DNA from: Acidobacteriota bacterium | Lineage (GTDB): Bacteria > Acidobacteriota > Terriglobia > 20CM-2-55-15 | NCBI GenBank assembly: GCA_003223875.1 | Contig: QHWY01000096.1 | Span: 1-64,000, forward strand | Direction of reading: 5' to 3' | Length of the DNA stretch: 64,000 nucleotides | In this document: positions 1 through 8,475 of the stretch, in pieces | Layout of the letters: each line of letters starts with the position of its first letter | How positions within the stretch are numbered: position 1 is the stretch's first letter | Notes under the pieces: model-generated | The model's input: only the letters and a program-made list of their open reading frames with translations | Databases searched by the model: none | What the model was told of the DNA's origin: nothing | Position numbers and translations under genes: made by a program

Positions 1-114
1 GTTCCCAGTAAAGGCGCCAGAGTCGGAGTGAAGGGCCACGTCAAACCGACCATTACATTCCTCGGCGTTAATTACGCCACAGTGATGGAAGAAACCGATC
101 GACGCGCCGAATGA
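1..114 (+). CDS. C-terminal end of an unrecognised protein
   Basis: The window opens inside a reading frame that runs from base 1 to a TGA at 112-114 and gives the last 37 residues of a protein. The end contains GVNYATVMEETDRRAE. I do not recognise the family and no domain can be assigned from so short a piece. The start lies outside the window. Confidence 0.45.
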   Translation, partial: VPSKGARVGVKGHVKPTITFLGVNYATVMEETDRRAE

Positions 115-151
115 CGCCTTACCTGCGTTCGATGCTGACAAAAGTGTAATC

Positions 152-456
152 ATGCGGACAGATTTCGACGTAACTCCGGAGAAGCTACGGTTCACTGAAC
201 TGCTTTCCAGAATGTCCGGCTACAATCACGAATACGGCAGGGACGGCCAAAACTGCGTAGTGGTTTTATAGCGAGCTGCGGCCTGGCGGAGTCTTCCTTC
301 GACGAAGCTACTGAAGATCTAGTCCGCCGGGCCGACGAAACCCTTTACGAGGCAAAAAGGACAGGAAAAAACCGGATCGGAGCCAACAAAAAACAAAAAA
401 GTTTGTGGACAGCCCTGAAACCTTTTGTACCTTTCCGCGACGCGAAATACACCTGA
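152..456 (+). pseudogene. Remnant of a GGDEF (diguanylate cyclase) domain
   Basis: The frame from 271 to 456 encodes a recognisable C-terminal end of a GGDEF domain: ASCGLAE, then LVRRADETLYEAKRTGKNRI, which matches the usual end of diguanylate cyclases. The GGDEF signature and the fold before it are missing. A short piece from ATG 152 to TAG 271 lies directly upstream in another frame and may be part of the same decayed gene, but I could not match it to the family. The domain as it stands cannot make cyclic di-GMP. I read this as the debris of a cyclase gene that has lost most of its length and its frame. Confidence 0.6.
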
Positions 457-465
457 CGCCGCAGC

Positions 466-666
466 TTAACGACCAGCAGACGATCGGCGCGACCGCGAAG
501 CGGCGCGCGTGGCGCCGGCTCGGCGGCGGCCTCTGGATTTTCGTGGTCTACCGCCTAACATGCCATTTCTTCGCGATGATACAGCCTTCCGCTTGGATCT
601 CACCGAACCACGGCATGCCGGGCAAAACGACACCAAGTCGATCCGATGGACCGGACATTTCGGCAT
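466..666 (-). CDS. Small basic protein with CxxH and CxxC metal-ligand pattern
   Basis: A 66-residue protein starts at ATG 666, with a good ribosome site (ggagg) about nine bases upstream. Residues 4-18 show C-x2-H then C-x2-C, the spacing of a very small zinc-binding knuckle. This is followed by a strongly basic tail with RRNGMLGGRPRK and many Arg and Ser. GGRPRK-like tails are common in small nucleic-acid-binding or unknown bacterial proteins. It runs toward the GGDEF remnant and stops ten bases from it. The function is unknown. A chance frame cannot be excluded, but the ribosome site and the cysteine spacing speak for a real gene. Confidence 0.42.
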   Translation of the reverse strand: MPKCPVHRIDLVSFCPACRGSVRSKRKAVSSRRNGMLGGRPRKSRGRRRAGATRAASRSRRSSAGR

Positions 667-797
667 TGCAAATACCTCCTAACGTGGAAGAAATCGATCC
701 TCCACTCTAACGTGCTTGGATCACGTCGTTCAATGAGTGCAATTTGGTTTCCGCCAGAGGCTCCTCGGGCGACTATAATAAGAAAGTGGAGTAATTT

Positions 798-1370
798 ATG
801 GATATTCGATCAGATGAGCCGACCAAGCTTACGCGAGACTGCCAGGTTGTGGCCGTGCCTGCAGGACATACATTAATGCTTCCCCAAGGCACCGAAGTGA
901 TGATCACGCAATCGCTTGGCGGTTCCTACACTCTGCTGGTCCCCAGCTATGGCGGCCTCTTCCGGCTTTCCGATCGGGACGCGGACGCAATCGGACGAGA
1001 GAAACGATCGGCTGGTGAAAGTGGCGGCGGTCCATCTCACGCGGAGGCGCTTACGGGCGAAGGGCTCGAAAGGGAGGTTTGGCAAACCCTGAAAACCTGC
1101 TACGATCCGGAAATTCCGGTCAACATAGTGGATCTAGGTCTGATCTACGACATGCATATCGATCAATTAGCGGATGGCGCCCGCGTCGACGTAAAAATGA
1201 CACTCACTGCGCAAGGTTGTGGCATGGGAACGTCAATCGCCGCCGATGCGCGAAACAAAATTCTCGCTTTGCCGGGTGTCGTTGAAGCGGATGTTCAGGT
1301 CGTTTGGGAACCCCCATGGACTCCGGAAAAAATTTCTCCGGAAGGACGTGTCTTGTTAGGAATTCATTAA
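798..1370 (+). CDS. sufT: SufT-type Fe-S cluster assembly protein (MIP18/DUF59 family)
   Basis: This 190-residue cytoplasmic protein has two parts. The N-terminal part (about residues 20-60) carries LPQGTEVMITQSLGGSYT, typical of the SufT extension. The C-terminal part (about 90-185) is a DUF59/MIP18 domain with YDPEIPVNIVDLGLIYD and MTLTAQGCGMG, including the conserved cysteine. SufT proteins help mature Fe-S proteins alongside the SUF system. No suf gene is next to it here, so the assignment rests on the sequence. The start ATG at 798 follows a gtggag ribosome site. A TATAAT box lies at 774-779 without a clear -35, so any leader would be very short. Confidence 0.88.
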   Translation: MDIRSDEPTKLTRDCQVVAVPAGHTLMLPQGTEVMITQSLGGSYTLLVPSYGGLFRLSDRDADAIGREKRSAGESGGGPSHAEALTGEGLEREVWQTLKTCYDPEIPVNIVDLGLIYDMHIDQLADGARVDVKMTLTAQGCGMGTSIAADARNKILALPGVVEADVQVVWEPPWTPEKISPEGRVLLGIH

Positions 1371-1393
1371 ACGTGGTGCCCCGCGATTAAAAA

Positions 1394-1660
1394 GTGTCTA
1401 AGGCGACCAAAATTCTAATTGCCGCCGGTTTCGTCGCGCTCCTTGGATTTATCATCTATTCCACGATGGGGCTCGCTAAAATCAAGTGCGAGATCTGCGT
1501 CGAATTCCATGGCAGGACTCTTTGCAGATCGGCGGCAGGCACCACTCGGGAAGAGGCCGTGAAGAGCGCAGTCTCGGTTGCATGCTCGGATCTCGCGGCT
1601 GGCCGAACCGAAAACATCGCTTGTGAAAGTACGCGACCAAAAACCATGACATGCAAATAA
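1394..1660 (+). CDS. Small membrane-anchored cysteine-rich protein, function unknown
   Basis: An 88-residue protein begins at GTG 1394, 23 bases after sufT. Residues 6-27 form one membrane segment. The rest is outside-facing if the usual rule applies and holds five cysteines (KCEICVEF, TLCRSA, ACSDL, ACES, MTCK). The end shows ACESTRP..MTC, and the middle (AAGTTREEAVKSAVSVAC) looks like a small repeat-like helix pair. I do not know a function. The cysteines could form disulfides in the periplasm or bind metal. It may be co-transcribed with sufT and the response regulator downstream. Confidence 0.6.
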   Translation: MSKATKILIAAGFVALLGFIIYSTMGLAKIKCEICVEFHGRTLCRSAAGTTREEAVKSAVSVACSDLAAGRTENIACESTRPKTMTCK

Positions 1661-1691
1661 CCCTGGGAGTAGCCTTGTAAAGGCGGTTCTT

Positions 1692-2102
1692 ATGGAGTTC
1701 GCGCTCAAAGGCATCCGTATCCTCGTCGTGGAAGACGACACGGATACGCGCGAGCTTCTGAGAATTTTGTTAGAGGGTGAGGGTGGACTTGTAGTCACGG
1801 TCCCTTCCGTCAAGGAGGCTCTTTTGGCTTACGATCGCGAGCGTCCGGATGTCATCGTGGCCGATATTGGCATGCCCGAATACAACGGCTACACGCTGAT
1901 CGGCCGGATTCGTGCGCGCGACCGTGGCCACGACCGGATCGTGCCGGCGATCGCCCTGACCGCCTATATAACTTCGATGGATCGCGATACGGTTTTATCC
2001 GCCGGTTTCCAACTCCACATGCCGAAACCATTCGAACCGGAGAAGCTGATTTCTGCTATCGTTGATCTCGCCGCTAAGTACAAGCAATCCAGCGCCGGTT
2101 GA
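1692..2102 (+). CDS. CheY-like response regulator receiver domain, stand-alone
   Basis: The 136-residue protein is a single receiver domain. The acidic pair is D15-D16, the phospho-acceptor is D58 in VIVADIGMP, the switch threonine is T90 in IALTAY, and the conserved lysine is K112 in MPKPFEP. There is no output domain, so it must act by protein contact, as CheY or Spo0F do, or on a hybrid kinase elsewhere. No histidine kinase is in the window. It ends about 100 bases from the convergent murJ. Confidence 0.9.
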   Translation: MEFALKGIRILVVEDDTDTRELLRILLEGEGGLVVTVPSVKEALLAYDRERPDVIVADIGMPEYNGYTLIGRIRARDRGHDRIVPAIALTAYITSMDRDTVLSAGFQLHMPKPFEPEKLISAIVDLAAKYKQSSAG

Positions 2103-2199
2103 GGTTTAGGCTGCTTTGTGGCGGTCTGTTTCCGAAGGTCGGGCTCTCAATGCAGGCGTCCGCTTTGCAGAGTAGAGGACGATCAATTTTGCAACACCC

Positions 2200-3828
2200 T
2201 CAACCTTGGGAGGGGAGATTCTTACCCAGCCTAATCGCTTTCCAAGCTTCAGGAATTCCAAGGGCGAACGTCAAGCCGAAGAACACCAATCCATACGGTC
2301 CCAAGACGACAATCGCTGTAACGATTGGATGAAACACAGGCACATTTAATTTCACGAGCCACGCCACCCCGGCCGCCGCGAAAGCTGCGGCCCATAGCTT
2401 GATGACAAATCCGCTATCAAGACCCGTGTGACCGATTTTTGAGTTGAGAGTCCGCCGCAACAGGAGCATCTCTACCCAGCCCGCCAGTCCAGCGGATACA
2501 GTTAAGCCTGCCGCGCCCCAGATTGTTGGAATTCCCAACCAACGCGGAAGAGGAATCGCAAAGAGATAGCCCAAAGCCGTCGTGAGCAACACGCGGAGCA
2601 GTGCATATCGCAGTGGTGTGCGTGTATCGCGTAGCGCGTAATATGTCGACGCGTAGAGTCTGCCGAGCGTCGATGCCAGCAGACCGACGCCGGAACCAGC
2701 AAGAATACCCCAAACGTACAGAGCATCCGCGTGCGTGAATCGGCCAGTTTCTAAAAGCGCCGCAGCAACGACGTCACCAAGTAGAAGAAATGCGACGGCC
2801 GAAGGAACGACAAAGAACGCAATCTGCCGCAATCCTGAGTTCAGTCTCCTTCTTACGGTTTCGATTCCTGTAGGATCTCTACCCATGACACCGGACATCG
2901 CCGGCAATTCTGCGGCAGATATCGACATGCCGAACAGACTCACCGGCAGTGTGTACAGCAGTTGGGCGTTTGCCATGCCGGTCACTGCGCCGGTCGGCAG
3001 CAGACTGGCCAGCAGCGCATCAACGTACGCGCTGACCTGAACAACGCCGCGGCTGATAAATACCGGTACAAAATTCTTCATCACCGTGCGAACCTGATCG
3101 GAAGCTACATCGAAGACGAACTTCAAATCGTGCGCAAGATGGAAAACGACCGGCAGTTGCACCGCAAATTGCAGCGCACTACCGGCAACGGATCCCCAAG
3201 CAAGAATGACCGCAAGCTGCGGCAAGCTGGAGTGTCCATAAAGTAAAAGCGTAAGGATCATCGCCGCATTCCACATGACAGGAGCTGTATAGGAGAGAAA
3301 AAACCGGTGATGGCTGTTCAGCACCCCCAGACACCAGGCCGATAAGACCAGCAATCCTGCCCCTGGAAATAAGATTCGGACGATCTCAATGGTCAGTTCC
3401 CGCTTTGCTCCCTTAAAACCGGGCGCAATCGCATCGATCAGTAAGGGCGTGGCGAGAACGCCTGCCAGAACAAGTATTGCCACGATCAAGGCAAGCAGCG
3501 ATGCGACAGCTCCCGCGACGCGATCGGCCTCGCGCCTGTCTTCGCGCGCAAGAAGAGCAGCGTATACAGGAATGAAAGAAGCGGAAAGCGCGCCTTCGCC
3601 AAATAGATTTTGCAGGAAGTTTGGAATACGAAAGCCGGCATTGAAAGCGTCCGCGGCGTCGGATTCCAGGCCAAAATAATAGGCGAACGCGCGCAATCTG
3701 GCGAAACCCACCAGGCGGCTTGTCAGAATTCCAGCAGCTACGAAAATCGCGGACCGGCCCGTCCGTGCGGGCGAGGGAACGGGGTTTTTTGAGGCTTCGC
3801 CCTTACGGGCTCGCGCTTCGCACTTCAC
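2200..3828 (-). CDS. murJ: Lipid II flippase MurJ (MviN family)
   Basis: This 542-residue membrane protein flips lipid-linked peptidoglycan precursor across the inner membrane. It has the MurJ/MviN layout: about 14 membrane segments, SRLVGFAR near the start, FRIPNFLQNLFGEGALSASFIPVY, and later LLETGRFTHADAL and RLYASTYYALRDTRTPLRYAL. The only usable start codon in frame is ATG 3826-3828, which places the first 13 or so residues (MKCEARARKGEAS) inside a dispersed repeat. Conserved homology begins later, at about residue 24 (GRSAIFVAAG). It is divergent from lhgO, only 23 bases between the two starts, so promoters must lie inside the repeat or in coding sequence. Confidence 0.92.
   Translation of the reverse strand: MKCEARARKGEASKNPVPSPARTGRSAIFVAAGILTSRLVGFARLRAFAYYFGLESDAADAFNAGFRIPNFLQNLFGEGALSASFIPVYAALLAREDRREADRVAGAVASLLALIVAILVLAGVLATPLLIDAIAPGFKGAKRELTIEIVRILFPGAGLLVLSAWCLGVLNSHHRFFLSYTAPVMWNAAMILTLLLYGHSSLPQLAVILAWGSVAGSALQFAVQLPVVFHLAHDLKFVFDVASDQVRTVMKNFVPVFISRGVVQVSAYVDALLASLLPTGAVTGMANAQLLYTLPVSLFGMSISAAELPAMSGVMGRDPTGIETVRRRLNSGLRQIAFFVVPSAVAFLLLGDVVAAALLETGRFTHADALYVWGILAGSGVGLLASTLGRLYASTYYALRDTRTPLRYALLRVLLTTALGYLFAIPLPRWLGIPTIWGAAGLTVSAGLAGWVEMLLLRRTLNSKIGHTGLDSGFVIKLWAAAFAAAGVAWLVKLNVPVFHPIVTAIVVLGPYGLVFFGLTFALGIPEAWKAIRLGKNLPSQG
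3783..3827 (-). repeat. Core of a dispersed structured repeat (third copy)
   Basis: Read on the minus strand, this stretch carries gcgaagcgcgagcccg, then taagggcgaagcctc. Nearly the same core is found inside the two complete hairpin-ended elements at 55355-55529 and 60253-60440. Here the flanking terminal hairpins are not visible, so this is a partial copy or an isolated core. It overlaps the first codons of murJ. Confidence 0.65.
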
Positions 3829-3851
3829 TCTGTCATTGTATTATCAAGACC

Positions 3852-5051
3852 GTGGACTTGAAGTTGGATCTCGTCGTCATCGGAGGTGGAATCGTTGGAC
3901 TGGCGACAGCCCTGGAAGCGACTCGCCGTTTTCCCGATCGCCGTGTTGCCGTTCTTGAAAAGGAAAACGCGATCGCCCGTCATCAGACCGGCCACAACAG
4001 TGGCGTGATCCACTCCGGCATCTATTACAAACCCGGCTCCCTGAAGGCGAACAACTGCGTTGCCGGTGCGGCTGCGATGGTTGAATTTTGCCGGCAACAC
4101 AATCTTGCTTTCCAGATCTGCGGAAAGGTTGTCGTCGCGACGACAGAGTCCGAACTGCCGGGTCTTCAGGAATTGATGCGGCGTGGGACAGCCAACGGCG
4201 TGCCTGGCCTCGCCATGATTCATGCGGAGCAGTTGCGAGAACTGGAACCCCATTGCGCCGGAATCGCTGGGCTGTATGTTCCGGGTACCGGGATAACCGA
4301 TTACTCGGCCGTGGCCAAAAAGTATGCGGAACTCATTCAATGCGCGGGCGGAGAGATTCTCACGGAGTGCGTTGTCCAAGGGATAAAGAAAACAGCGAAC
4401 GACATCGTCATCGAAACTACACGCGGCGCCATTCAAGCGAATTTCGCCTTCAATTGTGCTGGACTACACAGCGACCGTGTCATGCGGCTCGCTGGAGATG
4501 CGCACCGGCTGAAGATCGTGCCGTTTCGTGGTGAGTATTACGAAATCGTGGCCGACCGGCGGAAGCTCGTGCGGAACTTGATTTACCCTGTCGCCGATCC
4601 GCGCTTTCCATTTTTGGGAGTTCACTTCACGCGCAGGATCACCGGCGGTATCGAGGCGGGTCCGAATGCGGTGCTTGCCTTGAAGCGCGAAGGGTACCGG
4701 AAGACGGATTTCAATCTTAAAGATGCGCTGGAGACGGCCGCTTTCCCAGGATTCTGGCGGATGGCTGCGAAATATTGGTGGAGTGGCGCCGGGGAGTACT
4801 ATCGCTCAGTGAACAAACAGGCGTTCACGCGAGCGCTTCAGAAACTCGTGCCGGACATCCGAGCTTCCGACTTAGTGCCTTCCGGCGCCGGAGTTCGAGC
4901 GCAAGCGCTCGATGCCAGCGGCAGATTACTGGATGATTTCTCGATCGCGCAGTCGGAGCGGATGATCCACGTGTGCAATGTTCCGTCCCCTGCTGCAACC
5001 GCCTCCCTCGTGATCGGAAAACAGATTATCGATAAAGCATTTCTTTCTTGA
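3852..5051 (+). CDS. lhgO: L-2-hydroxyglutarate oxidase-like FAD enzyme
   Basis: The protein is a DAO-family flavin oxidoreductase that oxidises L-2-hydroxyglutarate to 2-oxoglutarate. The FAD-binding GGGIVG is near the start, followed by the family signature HNSGVIHSGIYYKPGS and the C-terminal SGAGVRAQA. I chose GTG 3852 as start because it sits six residues before the Rossmann strand and gives 399 residues, the normal length for LhgO; the frame stays open further upstream but runs through the repeat. It is divergent from murJ. The next gene starts 48 bases downstream and is unrelated in function. Confidence 0.88.
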   Translation: MDLKLDLVVIGGGIVGLATALEATRRFPDRRVAVLEKENAIARHQTGHNSGVIHSGIYYKPGSLKANNCVAGAAAMVEFCRQHNLAFQICGKVVVATTESELPGLQELMRRGTANGVPGLAMIHAEQLRELEPHCAGIAGLYVPGTGITDYSAVAKKYAELIQCAGGEILTECVVQGIKKTANDIVIETTRGAIQANFAFNCAGLHSDRVMRLAGDAHRLKIVPFRGEYYEIVADRRKLVRNLIYPVADPRFPFLGVHFTRRITGGIEAGPNAVLALKREGYRKTDFNLKDALETAAFPGFWRMAAKYWWSGAGEYYRSVNKQAFTRALQKLVPDIRASDLVPSGAGVRAQALDASGRLLDDFSIAQSERMIHVCNVPSPAATASLVIGKQIIDKAFLS

Positions 5052-5099
5052 CGCGTCAGCTTGACCCATATATATCGAGCGAAGCCGGAGGTGAATCCT

Positions 5100-6377
5100 A
5101 TGAACCGAAAACGTGACCTGTTGATTGGTGCCATCTTTGTTGTTCTGATTGCCGCGCTGGCGATCGGACAGAGGTTTCTAGAGAGCCGCGCGGTGGCCGA
5201 AGCTGCCGGTGTTCAGGCGCCGATGTTTGAAGTCGATCCGTTATGGCCGAAGCCGTTGCCGAATCACTGGATTCTGGGCATGACCATTGGCGTGTCGGCC
5301 GACGCCCAGGATCATATCTGGATCATTCATCGCCAACAAACGCTCGAACCCAAGGAGGTCTATGCCACGACAGATCCACCGGGCTCTTCATGCTGTTTGC
5401 CGGCGCCGCCAGTTCTCGAATACGATCAAGCCGGAAATTTGATCGGCCACTGGGGCGGCAAGGGACAGGGGTACGAATGGCCGGACTCGAACCATGGCAT
5501 CACCGTCGATTACAAAGGTAACGTGTGGATCGGCGGTAATGGCCGCGGCATGCCCCCGGGCGGGGCCGCTCGAGGCGGCGCAGGCCGCGGGCAAGGTGCA
5601 GCTCCTGACGAGAGCCAGACCTCGGGAACTTTGGGTTACTTCCACGACAGCATGATCATGAAGTTTACGCAGGACGGAAAGTTCGTGATGCAAATCGGGA
5701 AGGTCGGTGCCAGCAAAGGTAGTAACGATGTCGAGAATCTCCGGCTTCCGGCAAAAATCTTTGTCGATAAGAACACGAACGAAGTGTATGTCGCCGATGG
5801 CTACGGCAACCATCGCGTTATCGTGTATGACGCCGATACCGGCAAATACAAGCGGCACTGGGGCGCTTACGGCAATAAGCCTGATGACACCAATCTCGGC
5901 CCCTATAACCCCGATGCTCCCCCGGCCCAGCAATTCCGAAATCCCGTGCATTGCGCCGAACTCGCGAACGACGGCCTGCTCTACGTCTGCGATCGCGTGA
6001 ACGACCGGATTCAAGTCTTCAAGAAAGATGGAACTTTTGTGAAAGAGGTATTCATCGCGAAGAGAACATTGGGTGACGGCTCGGTCTGGGATATCGCGTT
6101 CTCCAAAGATCCACAACAGAAATACATTTATCTTGCTGACGGCGCCAACGAGAAGGTGTACGTCATGCTTCGCGCTACGCTGGAAATCCTCACCAGCTTC
6201 GGCGACGGAGGACGCCAACCCGGCCAGTTCTACGCCGTGCACAGCATCGCGACAGACTCGAAGGGGAATATCTATACAACGGAAACCTATCGGGGACAGC
6301 GAGTACAGCGGTTCTTGTACAAGGGGCTGGGGAGTGTGACCAAACCGGATCAGGGAACGGTTTGGCCGAAGAAGTAA
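5100..6377 (+). CDS. Exported NHL-repeat beta-propeller protein
   Basis: ATG 5100 follows a strong ribosome site (ggaggtg) and gives 425 residues. Residues 6-24 form a signal anchor. After FEVDPLWPKPLPNHWILG come NHL-type blades with motifs such as HGITVDYKGNVWIGG, VYVADGYGNHRVIVYD and LLYVCDRVNDRIQVF. NHL propellers bind ligands or act as lyase/hydrolase scaffolds. A Gly/Ala/Arg-rich insert lies around residues 150-175. The gene heads a cassette with a second NHL gene (20 bases on) and a VOC gene. A shared periplasmic pathway is inferred, substrate unknown. Confidence 0.8.
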   Translation: MNRKRDLLIGAIFVVLIAALAIGQRFLESRAVAEAAGVQAPMFEVDPLWPKPLPNHWILGMTIGVSADAQDHIWIIHRQQTLEPKEVYATTDPPGSSCCLPAPPVLEYDQAGNLIGHWGGKGQGYEWPDSNHGITVDYKGNVWIGGNGRGMPPGGAARGGAGRGQGAAPDESQTSGTLGYFHDSMIMKFTQDGKFVMQIGKVGASKGSNDVENLRLPAKIFVDKNTNEVYVADGYGNHRVIVYDADTGKYKRHWGAYGNKPDDTNLGPYNPDAPPAQQFRNPVHCAELANDGLLYVCDRVNDRIQVFKKDGTFVKEVFIAKRTLGDGSVWDIAFSKDPQQKYIYLADGANEKVYVMLRATLEILTSFGDGGRQPGQFYAVHSIATDSKGNIYTTETYRGQRVQRFLYKGLGSVTKPDQGTVWPKK

Positions 6378-6396
6378 GAAGAATGAAGGTGAAGTT

Positions 6397-7491
6397 ATGA
6401 AATTGGCCTCTCTTTTTGTAGGTGTTGCCCTGTTCCTGCAGGGCGACATTCAGCCGACGAACTCTCTATCCAACCCATATCAGACCATCAAAGACTGGGC
6501 GAAGATGCCCGTAGGCCGAGTATGGGGTTCCACAAGCGCCGTCGAGATCGACAAAGACGGTAAGTCCGTTTGGGTCGCCGAGCGGTGCGGCCAGAATACC
6601 TGTCTCGATCGCGCGACAGGGCAGATGTCACCGCTGCCTTCGATTCTGAAGTTCGATCCTACGGGAAAGCTGGTGAAAAGTTTCGGTGAGGGGATGCTGA
6701 TTTTCCCGCACGGGATCTTTGTGGATCGCGCGGGCAACGTATGGGTAACCGATGGTCAAGACAATGCCCCGCAACCCGCCCGTGGTGAAGGTCCCAGAGG
6801 CGAAGCCGCGCGTGGTGGGGGGCCGATCGGTCCGCGCTCAGGGGCCACGAAAGGAAATCAGGTATACAAGTTCAGTCCCGAAGGTAGACTGCTCATGACG
6901 CTGGGTAAGCCGGGCGGGGCCGCAGAGCCGGATTACTTTTACCAGCCGAATGACGTTCTGGTTGCGCCCAACGGCGACATCTTTGTTTCCGAAGGACACG
7001 GGGCGGGAAATAACCGCATTCTGAAATTCTCGAAGGACGGCAAACTCATCAAGAGCTGGGGTAAATTGGGGACGGGACCGGGCGAATTCGATCAACCGCA
7101 TTCGCTCGCGATGGATTCGCGAGGACGCCTGTTCGTCGGCGATCGAAACAACAATCGAATACAGATCTTCGATCAAGACGGGAAATTCATCGCGGAGTGG
7201 AAGCAGTTCAGCCGTCCGAGCGGAGTGTACATCGACAAGAAGGACATTCTGTATGTCGCGGACTCGGAATCCGAGTCGGTATCACGTAATCACGACGGCT
7301 GGAAACGCGGCATTCGCATCGGCAGCGCTAAAGACGGCGCGCTTCTCGCATTCATTCCCGACCCGGAAACGCGCAAGCGTCCCGAGTTCACCGGAACCAG
7401 CGCCGCAGAAGGCGTCGCAGCCGACACGCAAGGTAATGTTTATGGCGCTGAAGTCGGCCCTCGCGCGCTGAAACGGTACGTGAAAAAATGA
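6397..7491 (+). CDS. Second exported NHL-repeat beta-propeller protein
   Basis: The 364-residue product starts at ATG 6397 (ribosome site aaggtgaag) with a short signal peptide. The blades read SVWVAERCGQNTCLDR, HGIFVDRAGNVWVTDG, PNDVLVAPNGDIFVSEG and HSLAMDSRGRLFVGDRNNNRIQIF. As in the upstream paralogue there is a Gly/Arg/Ala-rich insert after an early blade (about residues 125-150), so the two probably share this architecture by descent. Two cysteines in CGQNTC may form a disulfide. It overlaps the VOC gene by four bases, which points to translational coupling. Function unknown. Confidence 0.78.
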   Translation: MKLASLFVGVALFLQGDIQPTNSLSNPYQTIKDWAKMPVGRVWGSTSAVEIDKDGKSVWVAERCGQNTCLDRATGQMSPLPSILKFDPTGKLVKSFGEGMLIFPHGIFVDRAGNVWVTDGQDNAPQPARGEGPRGEAARGGGPIGPRSGATKGNQVYKFSPEGRLLMTLGKPGGAAEPDYFYQPNDVLVAPNGDIFVSEGHGAGNNRILKFSKDGKLIKSWGKLGTGPGEFDQPHSLAMDSRGRLFVGDRNNNRIQIFDQDGKFIAEWKQFSRPSGVYIDKKDILYVADSESESVSRNHDGWKRGIRIGSAKDGALLAFIPDPETRKRPEFTGTSAAEGVAADTQGNVYGAEVGPRALKRYVKK

Positions 7492-8471
7492 AGACCAAAG
7501 CTTTGATCGCGGCGCTCCTATTTGCCGCGCTGGTTCACGCTCAAACCGGCCCGCTGGGGAAGCCCGGCTTTCACCATCTCCATCTCAACTCAACAAACCC
7601 TGAAGCGGCCATCGATTTCTATACACGGCAATTTCCTAGCACCTCAAAAACGGCTTTTGCCGGCGCTCCGGCACTGAAATCCCCAAACAACGTGCTCGTC
7701 CTTTTCACGAAAGTGACCACCCGGCCCCCGCTTCAACCGCAAACCGCGGTCTGGCATTTCGGCTGGCATGTTACCGATGTGAGGAAGAATCTCGAGACTT
7801 ACAAGCAACGCCCGGAGGTGAAGCTGCTTCCACTGTATACGACCGATGAAGGCGGCTACGTCTTCGTCAGCAGTGACACCTGGCCTGGCACAGGCGGCGT
7901 GCTCGGGTTAACAAAAGCGCAGATCGCCGAAGCCAAGGCGAAAGGTGCTCAGCCGGCCGGCGGCGCCGGCTTCGCGTATATGCAGGGGCCCGAGGGCGCG
8001 ATCATCGAATACCAGGGAAACATGCCGGCAGAACGATTCAATCATGTGCACATGTACTGGGAAGAACCGTTCTGCGCGCAACTGTGGTATCAGAAGCACC
8101 TTGCCGGGTCCATCGCCGGCGCCCGAGGCAGCGAGTACACGGAATCCAATTGCAAGATCCCTCGCGGTCCCGACACGACATGGCCTGCTCTCGAGAAAGA
8201 AGGTATGTATCGGACGCCCAGGGCGGATGTTATATTCGGCGATGTCGCTTTGAATTCGTATATGAATCCGGGCGAGCGTCCGCTGGTGAGCACACGCGGC
8301 CACCTGGTGGACCACTTTGCGCTCAGCGTCAGGAATCTCGATGCATGGATCGCGAAGCTAAGGAACGAAGGCGTCCGATTTATCGAAGGTCCATCGAAGA
8401 TTGGCGATATGCGCGCCATCATGATCGAAGGCCCCAGCCACGAAGCTATCGAACTTGTCGAAATCCAATAA
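7488..8471 (+). CDS. Exported VOC/glyoxalase-fold protein with two modules
   Basis: A 327-residue protein with a cleavable signal (ALIAALLFAALVHAQ). Two vicinal-oxygen-chelate modules follow: the first begins GFHHLHLNSTNPEAAIDFY, the second includes FNHVHMYWEEP and later VDHFALSVRNLDAWIAKL and EAIELVEIQ. The repeated H...E pattern is that of metal-binding glyoxalase or ring-cleavage enzymes, but the reaction cannot be told. Export of a VOC protein together with two NHL propellers is unusual. It overlaps the upstream NHL gene (ATGA). Confidence 0.75.
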   Translation: MKTKALIAALLFAALVHAQTGPLGKPGFHHLHLNSTNPEAAIDFYTRQFPSTSKTAFAGAPALKSPNNVLVLFTKVTTRPPLQPQTAVWHFGWHVTDVRKNLETYKQRPEVKLLPLYTTDEGGYVFVSSDTWPGTGGVLGLTKAQIAEAKAKGAQPAGGAGFAYMQGPEGAIIEYQGNMPAERFNHVHMYWEEPFCAQLWYQKHLAGSIAGARGSEYTESNCKIPRGPDTTWPALEKEGMYRTPRADVIFGDVALNSYMNPGERPLVSTRGHLVDHFALSVRNLDAWIAKLRNEGVRFIEGPSKIGDMRAIMIEGPSHEAIELVEIQ

Positions 8472-8475
8472 CCAA

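Noticed and set aside
5388-6449. 353-residue minus-strand frame opposite the first NHL gene
   Set aside because: No domain pattern; the plus-strand propeller with signal peptide and ribosome site explains the bases.
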